Assembly: GCA_001796155.1 (NCBI GenBank)
Contig: MGLU01000038.1
Coordinates: 1,490 to 7,785 of the forward strand
Reading direction: 5' to 3'
DNA: 6,296 bases
Origin: Chlamydiae bacterium RIFCSPHIGHO2_12_FULL_27_8
GTDB taxonomy: Bacteria; Chlamydiota; Chlamydiia; Chlamydiales; SM23-39
Shown here one piece after another: positions 1 to 6,296 of the stretch. The notes beneath the pieces are model-generated. The model had not been told where the DNA came from, searched no databases, and worked only from the letters and a program-made list of their open reading frames with translations. The translations under genes were made by a program, and so were the position numbers. Numbering within the stretch: the first letter of the stretch is position 1; each line of letters starts with the position of its first letter.

Positions 1-2097
1 AAGATGCAATTTTATAGTAAAGGTTGTTTTTTCATATTTATTCTTATAATCAAAAAACTGACCATTTGAAACAATTTCACCGGGATTTCCAAAATAGATA
101 AAATCATTCCCAATAATTGAAACATTGACTTCCCTGCCCTTAACTTCTTCTTCAATTAAAATTCTGTTATCAAATTTAAAAGCAAATTCTATAGCTTCTT
201 TTAATGAATTTATATCACAAGCTTTTTTGATTCCAATTGATGATCCCAAATGAGAAGGTTTTACATAGAAGGGAAATTTTAAATTTTCTAAAATTTTATC
301 TAAATTTTTTTCTTTTTCAAAAAAATAATCCTGTTTAAAAAGATCATAAAATTTTGCAGTTTTAATATTATTTGCTATAGCTACATATTTAGTAATAGCT
401 TTATCCATAGAAACAGCAGCTCCAATATTATTTGGACCAATTACAGCAATATTTAGCGTCTCTATAAAAGAAAAAATCGATCCCTCTTCACCAAAAGGAC
501 CATGCATTATTGGAAAAACAAGATCCAATTTTAAAATCTCTTTTAAAATTTTGTTTGTAATAATTTTTTTTGATTTATTTTTTGAATCCGAAAGAGTTTT
601 GTTTTCAAAAATAAAGGAACCATCTTTTGTAATTTTAAAAAAACTTAAATTATAAATTTGTTCATCGAAAAATTTTGTAAAATTTTTTGCAGATCTAACC
701 GAAATTTCACTTTCATTAGATTTTCCTCCATAAAAAATTCCTACATTTAATTTTTTTTGAAAAGTTTCTAATTTTTTTGAAAACTCTCTAATGTTCCTAG
801 AAATGTTACCTGCTCCAAGCGATACCATTACATCGAATGGCTTTAATTTATTTATTGGGAAATGATCAAAACTTTTCAAAAATTTTGCTTTAATATCATT
901 TTTTAAAATATCTTTAACGAATTTTTTAGAATTTAATTTTTTAATTTTTTTCTCACCTGCACTATAAATATCTAATACATATAATTCGTCTGCATCTTCA
1001 AAAGCATTTAAAAAATCATTATAAAGATCTGAAAATCTTGAGTATCTATGGGGTTGAAAAAAAGCTATAATTTTCTTTTCATTTACTGACTGTCTTAACG
1101 CATTTAAAGTAGCTTTTATTTCACTTGGATGGTGAGCATAATCATCAAAAACCTGTAAATTATTATTATCAAATATTTTTTCAAGTCTTCTTGAAACCCC
1201 TAAAAAAGTTTCGAAAGCTTCTCTAACATATTTTTCTTCAATATTGAGTAAAATAGAAAGAGCAAAAACACTTGCGGCATTTAAAATATTGTGCTTACCG
1301 GAAAGGTTAAGTTTAATATCTTTATATTCTTTATCTAGATATTTTATATCAAAAAAAGTTTTAAAATTTTCAAATCTTAAATTTGAAATTTTAAAATCTG
1401 CATCGTTTGAAACTCCATATGAAAATCCCTTAGGATTTAAACTTTTTAAGTTTTCATCATCATAACACCAAAGAATATTTTCACTTTGAACATTTTTAAA
1501 AAAAGTTTTAAAACCTTCTTTTAAATTCTCAAAATTTTTCCAAAAATCCAGATGTTCTTTTTCCAAATTTGTTACTATAGCCGCAAATGCTGAAGTTTTA
1601 TTAAAAGAGTTGTCGCTTTCATCAGCTTCCATTACAAAATAGTTTCCATGAGACAGCTTTGCATTTGTATTCAATGGAAGCAATAGACCACCTAAAGCAA
1701 AAGACGGATCTAAATCTGCATGCAATAAAACATGTGCTAAAAGAGAAGAGGTTGTAGTTTTTCCATGGGTTCCTGTAATTAAAATATTTTTATAATTTTT
1801 AGAAATTTCATTTAAAACTTCAGATCTGTGTAAAATTTTTAAATTTAATTTTTTTGCTAATTTGAATTCTATATTATCTTCTTTGATAGCTGAAGAAATA
1901 ACTAAAATATCATTTTTATCTAAATTACTATTTTCATGACCTATTTGAATGTTTATATTTTCTTTGATCAATTCTTTTATGATATTATTTTCAGTAATAT
2001 CAGATCCTTTGACAGAACAATTCTTTTGTTTTAACAGTTTTGCAACTGCACTCATTCCTATTCCGCCGATTCCTAAAATATGATAACTTTCACTCAT
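1..2097 (-). CDS. murC-ddl: MurC-Ddl fusion: UDP-N-acetylmuramate--L-alanine ligase fused to D-alanine--D-alanine ligase (3' end outside window)
   Basis: One uninterrupted frame of 699 codons runs off the left edge. Residues 1 to about 440 are a complete cytoplasmic MurC, which adds L-Ala to UDP-MurNAc using ATP: N-terminal GIGGIGMS (9-16), P-loop GTHGKTTT (109-116), EADESD (157-162), EKEHLD (179-184), GKHNILNA (267-274), SRR (302-304), DDYAHHPSE (318-326) and QPHRYSR (348-354). From about residue 450 an ATP-grasp Ddl begins, which joins two D-Ala: GGKSNESEIS (457-466, Glu462 matching the substrate-binding Glu15 of E. coli DdlB), HGPFGEEGS (532-540), MDK (564-566), KPSHLGSSIGI (613-623), IEEEVKGRE (648-656) and FDYKNKY (682-688). 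The Ddl C-terminal part with the Mg-binding residues lies beyond the edge. There is almost no linker. The start ATG overlaps the end of murG by 8 bases and has a weak TAAGG before it. The fusion is known in Chlamydia; the two activities are inferred from motifs. Confidence 0.95.
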   Translation of the reverse strand, partial: MSESYHILGIGGIGMSAVAKLLKQKNCSVKGSDITENNIIKELIKENINIQIGHENSNLDKNDILVISSAIKEDNIEFKLAKKLNLKILHRSEVLNEISKNYKNILITGTHGKTTTSSLLAHVLLHADLDPSFALGGLLLPLNTNAKLSHGNYFVMEADESDNSFNKTSAFAAIVTNLEKEHLDFWKNFENLKEGFKTFFKNVQSENILWCYDDENLKSLNPKGFSYGVSNDADFKISNLRFENFKTFFDIKYLDKEYKDIKLNLSGKHNILNAASVFALSILLNIEEKYVREAFETFLGVSRRLEKIFDNNNLQVFDDYAHHPSEIKATLNALRQSVNEKKIIAFFQPHRYSRFSDLYNDFLNAFEDADELYVLDIYSAGEKKIKKLNSKKFVKDILKNDIKAKFLKSFDHFPINKLKPFDVMVSLGAGNISRNIREFSKKLETFQKKLNVGIFYGGKSNESEISVRSAKNFTKFFDEQIYNLSFFKITKDGSFIFENKTLSDSKNKSKKIITNKILKEILKLDLVFPIMHGPFGEEGSIFSFIETLNIAVIGPNNIGAAVSMDKAITKYVAIANNIKTAKFYDLFKQDYFFEKEKNLDKILENLKFPFYVKPSHLGSSIGIKKACDINSLKEAIEFAFKFDNRILIEEEVKGREVNVSIIGNDFIYFGNPGEIVSNGQFFDYKNKYEKTTFTIKLHL

Positions 2098-3154
2098 ATA
2101 AAACCTTATTTATAACATTTTGTATAGTAGTAACATTTTGGTCCTTTTCTTCCTTCATCATTGCAGATAATATATTTTCTTTAAAAATTTTTAAATTTTT
2201 AAAATTATCATTAATGAAAAATTCTATTTCCTTAAGAAGAGACAATTGATTTAAGTGATCTTCTTCAATAATTTTTACAAATTTATAATTATTTTGGATA
2301 AATTCTGCATTTTTCAACTGATGGTTATCTGTGGCGTTTTTAAAAGGAATTAAAATTGCAGGTTTATTAAAATTCAAAAGTTCTGCAATTGTTATGGCCC
2401 CTGATCTTGAAATTACTAAATCTGCATTCCGATATAAAGAATAAATATTTTTTTCAAACTTTTTCACATAATTAATTATTTTCATTTCATCATAAATTTT
2501 TTTGAAATGTTGACTATCTTCTCCTGTGATATGTATTACTTGAAAAGTTATTTTTTTATATAAATCTTTTAAAATTTTCAAAAAATTTTCATTTATAATT
2601 TTAGATCCTTGAGATCCGCCAAAAACTAAAATAGTAAAAATATTTTTTTTAAAATCTTTTAAAAAAACACTTTCATTAGCTACATACCAAGGAAGTTTTT
2701 TAACTAAAACTGCATTTTTTTGATTGAGTATTGGAAACTGAGTAGCAACAAACTTTACTTTTTTAGAAAAAAATTTATTTACCTTTCCAAGCAAAATATT
2801 CGAATCAAATAAAACAATTTTTTTTCTAAGGACATATCCTGCCAGTATAACCGGAAAGGTATGAAAACTCCCAAAGCCTACGATAATATCAGGTTTATAT
2901 TTAAAAATCAGAAAAACACTTTGTAAAAACCCTTTAAAAATTTTAAAAATGAAAAACAAATTTCTAGGTATATCCGAAGAAATATCTACAAAATTCAAAG
3001 TTTTATCAAAAATTTCTTTTTTTGAAAGGTCTTTTGCAGCAAAAAAAATATCAAAATTGTCATTTTTTAAAATATTTGCAAGCTGCATTGCAGGAATCAA
3101 ATGGCCTCCTGTTCCGGAAGCACTTATTAAGATTTTTCCTTTATATTTTCCCAT
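2090..3154 (-). CDS. murG: MurG, UDP-GlcNAc:lipid I N-acetylglucosaminyltransferase (lipid II synthase)
   Basis: This peripheral membrane GT-B glycosyltransferase (family GT28) adds GlcNAc to lipid I on the inner face of the membrane to make lipid II. The 354 residues match the usual MurG length. Visible motifs are the N-terminal glycine loop SGTGGHLIP (13-21), VGFGSFHTFP (92-101), the central FGGSQGS (178-184), the donor-site stretch SRSGAITIAEL (249-259, Glu258 in the position expected to bind the ribose of UDP) and DNHQ (276-279). The usual HEQN motif reads FDSN at 116-119, an unusual substitution. The ATG lies inside the end of ftsW (28-base overlap) with no strong Shine-Dalgarno, only A/G-rich sequence, so coupled translation is likely. 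Its TGA lies within the first codons of murC-ddl. The phrase around 88-105 recalls chlamydial MurG as I remember it. Confidence 0.95.
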   Translation of the reverse strand: MGKYKGKILISASGTGGHLIPAMQLANILKNDNFDIFFAAKDLSKKEIFDKTLNFVDISSDIPRNLFFIFKIFKGFLQSVFLIFKYKPDIIVGFGSFHTFPVILAGYVLRKKIVLFDSNILLGKVNKFFSKKVKFVATQFPILNQKNAVLVKKLPWYVANESVFLKDFKKNIFTILVFGGSQGSKIINENFLKILKDLYKKITFQVIHITGEDSQHFKKIYDEMKIINYVKKFEKNIYSLYRNADLVISRSGAITIAELLNFNKPAILIPFKNATDNHQLKNAEFIQNNYKFVKIIEEDHLNQLSLLKEIEFFINDNFKNLKIFKENILSAMMKEEKDQNVTTIQNVINKVLYE

Positions 3155-4239
3155 TTTTTTCTATTTTTTGCAGCAATACTTATGAGTAATGATACACCAA
3201 TGATATTTACAATCAAAGAAGTTCCGCCCTGTGAGAAAAATGGAAGAGTAACTCCTTTACTTGGTAAAAGGTTTGAAACTACTCCTAAATTCAAAAAAGC
3301 TTGAAAACTAATTAAAAAAGTTATTAAAGAAGCTAAATAAAATCCTCTTTTATCTATAGATTTTGAAGCAATATAAAATCCTGACACCGCCATACTTAAA
3401 TATAGAGCTACTAATACTGAAATCCCCAAAAAGCCTGTTTCTTCAGCATATATAGCAGCAATATAATCATTTCTTGCTTCCGGTAAATAATCAAGTTTTT
3501 GAAGGCTCTCACCAAGTCCTCTACCCATAAATTTTCCGGAACCAACAGCAATTTTTGCTTGGTATGGCTGGTGGCCTTTGCCTTTAATATCTCTTTCCGG
3601 ATGCATATATACGGTAATTCTATTTCTAACATGGTTCATGTTATAAGCAAGCGTAGCACCTACTAAAAATAAAACTAAAAGTGGAACACCCCAATATAAA
3701 ACTTTTATTCTTGTTAAAAAAAATACAGCAATAAAAGTTGTTAAAATGATAATTGTGCTTCCGGTATCCGGTTCAAGTAAAATTAACAAAATTGGAATAG
3801 AGAGAATTGTTAAAATTTTAATAAAAGTCACAAAATCTATTGAATATGTCTCTGTTTTTTTATATATAAAAAACATTGGAATAATATACTTGGCGAATTC
3901 GGAAGGCTGTATTGTATATTTTGCAAATCCAATCCATCTTTTTGCTCCATTTATAGATTGTCCTATTTTTGGAACAAAAACTAAAATCAGAGTTAAAACA
4001 CATAATCCTAATAACAATGGACTCATTTTTAAAATTTTTTCATATCCTATGATAAAAACACACACACCCAAAGATAAACCGATGAAAGCATATATAAGCT
4101 GTTTTATTAAACCGCTATGAGTACTTACTTCTAAAGACTTGTTTAATACTTCTGCAGAAGTGGTATTAAACACCATTATTACACCAAAAGAAAAAACAAT
4201 AGCTGTACTGATTAAAAAAACTAAAATGCTTTTATTCAT
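3127..4239 (-). CDS. ftsW: FtsW, SEDS-family septal peptidoglycan glycosyltransferase
   Basis: This integral membrane protein polymerises lipid II into glycan strands with a partner class B PBP at the division site. It has 370 residues, near the family norm, and is hydrophobic throughout with about ten likely membrane helices. SEDS hallmarks are NGAKRWI (97-103), QPSEFAKY (111-118), LEPDTGS (155-161), a large extracytoplasmic loop with KGHQPYQ (221-227) and GRGLGESLQKLDYLPEARND (239-258), and TLPFFSQGGTS (331-341). Asp258 corresponds to the catalytic aspartate of the family. The loop reads like FtsW (SLQKLDYLPEA) rather than RodA, and adjacency to murG supports FtsW. The ATG sits 6 bases after an upstream stop codon, with GGAG 11 bases before it as a plausible ribosome binding site. 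It ends in tandem TAA TAA codons and overlaps murG by 28 bases. Confidence 0.94.
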   Translation of the reverse strand: MNKSILVFLISTAIVFSFGVIMVFNTTSAEVLNKSLEVSTHSGLIKQLIYAFIGLSLGVCVFIIGYEKILKMSPLLLGLCVLTLILVFVPKIGQSINGAKRWIGFAKYTIQPSEFAKYIIPMFFIYKKTETYSIDFVTFIKILTILSIPILLILLEPDTGSTIIILTTFIAVFFLTRIKVLYWGVPLLVLFLVGATLAYNMNHVRNRITVYMHPERDIKGKGHQPYQAKIAVGSGKFMGRGLGESLQKLDYLPEARNDYIAAIYAEETGFLGISVLVALYLSMAVSGFYIASKSIDKRGFYLASLITFLISFQAFLNLGVVSNLLPSKGVTLPFFSQGGTSLIVNIIGVSLLISIAAKNRKKWENIKEKS

Positions 4240-4245
4240 GCAAAC

Positions 4246-4362
4246 TCAAACTCCATATTTTTCTATAATTTCTTCACTTTCCGGTAATTTTAGAGTAAAA
4301 CCATCAATTCCAATTATTCGACAATTAAACAAAGTCTTGAACTCATTATCTGTATAAAATCT
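4246..4362 (-). pseudogene. Possible 3' remnant of an unidentified gene just upstream of ftsW
   Basis: An open stretch of 38 codons ends in TGA 6 bases before the ftsW start. It has no start codon that would make a sensible protein: the same frame is closed by TGA at 4363-4365. The peptide (RFYTDNEF...IIGIDGFTLKLPESEE...EKYGV) has a balanced composition with charged, hydrophobic and glycine residues, and looks like a true C-terminal tail rather than translated noise. I do not recognise the family. It may be the end of the gene that preceded ftsW before the R-M block arrived, or the continuation of the small membrane ORF at 4314-4544 after a one-base loss around 4350-4365. At this length and base composition, chance openness is possible. 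The GGAG of its last codons could act as the ftsW ribosome binding site. Confidence 0.35.
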
Positions 4363-4544
4363 TCAATTAGAGTTTTATTTAATTCAATAAACTCATCAGG
4401 ATGTAATTTGTATCGTGCATTTGAAAACAATGCCAATAATGCACCAATCAATGTGATTATCCAACCTCTGAGAAAAAACAAATTGCTAGCCATTCGGCTA
4501 ATAATTGCTTTGATAAATTCAAGAGGTTTTCTTTTGTTTTCCAT
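4314..4544 (-). CDS. Small single-helix membrane protein, probably truncated, downstream of the restriction gene
   Basis: This is a 76-residue ORF with a basic N-terminus (MENKRKPLEFIKAIISRMAS), then one strongly hydrophobic helix at about residues 22-43 (GWIITLIGALLALFS), then a polar tail. The first 43 residues resemble, from memory, the start of a family of uncharacterised two-helix membrane proteins of roughly 150-200 residues often seen in accessory DNA. In those a second hydrophobic helix follows, which is missing here. The text changes character near residue 44 (RYKLHPDEFIEL), suggesting a deletion junction or frame loss, and the tail (IMSSRLCLIVE) may be out-of-frame reading. It starts 3 bases after the restriction gene stop and has no clear Shine-Dalgarno, so any expression would be by coupling. 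The function is unknown; it may be a decayed passenger of the R-M block. Confidence 0.5.
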   Translation of the reverse strand: MENKRKPLEFIKAIISRMASNLFFLRGWIITLIGALLALFSNARYKLHPDEFIELNKTLIEDFIQIMSSRLCLIVE

Positions 4545-4547
4545 AAA

Positions 4548-5323
4548 TTATTTTTGAAACAATTCAACGGGATTGATTTTGAACTGCAACATTTTAGCAG
4601 TATCACGACCACCGTCTCCACCCTTTCTTTGCATTCCGATTTTTCCAATTTTCAAACTTCCTTCTCTTGTTATTCTGATATCTCCAACGCCAAAAACATT
4701 CATAACATGGTTTATAGATTTTAAAACCCAAGTGTTTTCACCGTTAACTTTCAAAATAACTAAAGTCCAATCTGCTGAAAATTCACCACGACCTTTTAGT
4801 AAATCTGAAATAATCAAAATCTTGTTATCATTAAAAAACTTTATCAATTTATTTTGGTCAGATTCACTCATTTCATCTAAAAACATTCTGCGAGAATCAC
4901 ACAAACCATTTTTTGTCGGGGCAATTTCACCGGTAAAGAGTTTTAGTATTTTTGTAATATCTTGGGGTATATTCCAAAGTTCAACATATTTATCAACCCA
5001 CCTTTTATCTATCTGATTAAATCCTTGCGGATTGCTTACAAATTTTACCTGTAAATTTTGTAAATCTTCTTGCGATTTTAGTTTAATTAAAATAGTTATC
5101 CTAACTTGAATATCAGCTTTGTATTGTCCTCTAACCTTAGAGGCTTTTACAAATTCAATATCGTCTATTTATAATTCATTTCCCCTAGCCATTCTTGAAC
5201 AACTTTGTCAGTTTTCCAATTATTGAAACGATCAATAACATCTTGCTCATTGGTAAATCCGCCTTTGGCGGTTTTTGAACCAAGAGCAATCATTTGTTTC
5301 AAATTTTTCTTTTTATTTTTCAT
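4548..5323 (-). pseudogene. Type II restriction endonuclease, broken by a one-base frameshift
   Basis: Two adjacent frames read as one protein. The first runs from the ATG at 5321-5323 for 52 codons (including IALGSKTAKGGFTNEQDV and RFNNWKTDKVVQEWLGEMNYK) to an in-frame TAG at 5165-5167. Shifting by one base there gives DDIEFVKASKVRG and 205 codons open to TAA at 4548-4550. Restoring one base would give about 258 residues, a normal size for a type II enzyme. The C-terminal half has SADWTLVILK and, at 4614-4634, MQRKGGD followed by GGRDTAKMLQFKINP. The pattern D...QRK fits a PD-(D/E)XK-type nuclease core, though the catalytic assignment is inferred. The ATG overlaps the end of the methyltransferase by 11 bases; a second ATG at 5291-5293 is an equally possible start. 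Position and pairing indicate the cognate nuclease of that methylase. I recall similar restriction enzymes but cannot name the recognition site. As sequenced it should yield only a 52-residue product. Confidence 0.82.
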
Positions 5324-6296
5324 TTTTTTCTAAGGTTTTAAATAATCCTCTTGTAATAGCTTCAATAGTATTTACGGTCATAGCATTTCCTGCCTGTTTT
5401 AATAAGTGTATTTCTTCAATAACACCATCAACTTTTTTTGCTAATTTTTTAGGAAACCCTTGAAGTAATAGTGATTCATAACCGGACAACTTTCTAAACT
5501 TACCATTTCTAACATAGAGAATACCATGTCTGCCTACTCTTAAAGTTGGCACTTTATTATCATATAATCGCAAATCAGATTGTCTGGTGTCTATAACCAA
5601 AAAATCTCTTTTTAAAAATCCTTTCAAGTCATATCTACCATGATTATATGTATTTTTTAAATACCTCAGAAATGTTTCGTAAGATTCTTTTTTGTCGTTA
5701 AATTCAAATTCTTTTTCATCAATCAAATAATCCCTTACATTTACTCTTTGCTGTTTATCCGGAAATTTAAACTCAAAGTTATCGGGTATTAAGTCCTTTC
5801 TTATTCCAACAAAATAAACTCTTTCTCTCATTTGTGGAACTCCATAATCAATACTATTTAAAACTTGATGAAATACTTTATATCCTGCTTTATCAAGTTC
5901 TTTTAAAATAACTTTTAACGAATTTCCATTATCATGATTTGTTAGTCCTTTAACATTTTCTAAAATAAAATATTTCAAATATTTATCAAGCATTATTTTT
6001 ATCAAGCCATAAATAATTTGACCTCTTTTATCTTGCATTCCTTTCCTTTGTCCAATAACAGAAAAAGACTGACAAGGAAAACCTGCAATCATCATGTCAA
6101 AATCCGGTAATTTATTTGTATTAATTTTCATTAAATCACCATAGTTTATCTCTTCTTCGCCAAAAAACTTTCTGTATGTTATTTCTGCCTGTCTATCTAT
6201 CTCAGAAAAGCCGATACAAGCTAACCCATTATTTTCAAGACCAAGACGACCCGCTCCAATTCCGGAGCAGAAATCAATAAATTTTAGATTTTTGGC
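5313..6296 (-). CDS. DNA (cytosine-5-)-methyltransferase of a type II R-M system (N-terminus just outside window)
   Basis: The enzyme transfers a methyl group from S-adenosylmethionine to C5 of cytosine in its target site, protecting host DNA from the partner nuclease. There are 327 residues in frame to the window edge. The frame does not start at the ATG at 6129-6131, because motif I lies upstream of it. Numbering from the edge: motif I FIDFCSGIGAGRLGLE (6-21), motif IV GFPCQSFS (72-79) with catalytic Cys75, motif VI ENV (113-115), motif VIII QMRERVYFVG (155-164), a target-recognition region about 185-265 (including DTRQSDLRLY and TLRVGRHG), and motif X KQAGNAMTVNT (300-310). All catalytic motifs are intact, and probably only a few N-terminal residues are missing. 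The stop lies 8 bases past the start of the restriction gene, a methylase-first order that lets protection precede restriction. The target sequence cannot be read from the protein by eye. Confidence 0.95.
   Translation of the reverse strand, partial: AKNLKFIDFCSGIGAGRLGLENNGLACIGFSEIDRQAEITYRKFFGEEEINYGDLMKINTNKLPDFDMMIAGFPCQSFSVIGQRKGMQDKRGQIIYGLIKIMLDKYLKYFILENVKGLTNHDNGNSLKVILKELDKAGYKVFHQVLNSIDYGVPQMRERVYFVGIRKDLIPDNFEFKFPDKQQRVNVRDYLIDEKEFEFNDKKESYETFLRYLKNTYNHGRYDLKGFLKRDFLVIDTRQSDLRLYDNKVPTLRVGRHGILYVRNGKFRKLSGYESLLLQGFPKKLAKKVDGVIEEIHLLKQAGNAMTVNTIEAITRGLFKTLEKNEK

Noticed and set aside
3411..3632. 73-codon minus-strand ORF inside ftsW.
   Set aside because: Alternative frame of the catalytic loop region of ftsW, which is strongly conserved in the main frame.
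3746..4120. 124-codon plus-strand ORF opposite ftsW.
   Set aside because: It is the antisense of FtsW membrane helices, with no start signal and no recognisable motif; the minus frame carries all the SEDS motifs.
4457..4648. 63-codon minus-strand ORF overlapping the nuclease end and the membrane ORF.
   Set aside because: Out-of-frame reading across two better supported frames, cysteine- and serine-rich with no motif.
4548..4904. A separate 118-residue gene starting with TTG at 4902-4904.
   Set aside because: The frame is open and protein-like well upstream (FTGEIAPTKNG and KRWVDKYVELW), so this is the C-terminal part of the frameshifted nuclease, not its own gene.
4573..5016. 147-codon plus-strand ORF opposite the restriction gene.
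   Set aside because: Low-complexity antisense reading of the nuclease; the minus strand has the coherent QRKGGD and SADW motifs.
5259..5276. Perfect hairpin CCGCC-TTT-GGCGG followed by five T on the plus strand, looking like an intrinsic terminator.
   Set aside because: It lies inside the restriction gene and encodes the KTAKGG segment; no plus-strand gene reads into it, and on the transcribed minus strand there is no U-tract after the stem. Probably a coincidence of codon sequence.
6129..6131. Start of the methyltransferase at the internal ATG.
   Set aside because: The SAM-binding motif I (FCSGIGAG) lies upstream in the same open frame, so the real start is beyond the right edge.

Overview
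The window is AT-rich (about a quarter to a third G+C by eye). Every gene I can support lies on the minus strand, so transcription runs from the right edge to the left edge. Genes are packed with short overlaps and gaps of a few bases, as in a compact bacterial genome. Two blocks are visible: a restriction-modification (R-M) block on the right (about 4246-6296) and a peptidoglycan/division block on the left (1-4239).

Left block, in transcription order: ftsW (SEDS glycosyltransferase), murG (lipid II synthase) and a long open frame that starts as MurC and continues without a stop into D-alanine--D-alanine ligase (Ddl), leaving the window still open after 699 codons. ftsW overlaps murG by 28 bases and murG overlaps murC-ddl by 8 bases, so the three are probably co-transcribed and translationally coupled. 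Together they cover L-Ala addition to UDP-MurNAc, D-Ala-D-Ala supply, lipid II completion and septal glycan polymerisation. The order ftsW-murG-murC/ddl and the MurC-Ddl fusion are what I know from Chlamydia, and several sequence stretches resemble chlamydial MurC-Ddl and MurG from memory. A member of Chlamydiota or a related, often host-associated, PVC lineage is therefore the best guess. This is inference; the low G+C is unusual for many chlamydiae.

Right block, in transcription order: a DNA cytosine-C5 methyltransferase missing only its extreme N-terminus at the window edge, a type II restriction endonuclease gene broken by a one-base frameshift at about 5165-5168, and a small one-helix membrane ORF that looks truncated. 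The last 38-codon open stretch is a possible gene remnant ending 6 bases before ftsW. The block looks like an R-M island placed just upstream of ftsW inside the division/cell-wall cluster. Its methyltransferase appears functional and its nuclease appears dead, unless the missing base is a sequencing error.

I see no RNA genes, CRISPR arrays, insertion sequences or convincing minus-strand terminators. The only stretch near 300 bases without a confident gene is 4240-4547, described in two entries below.
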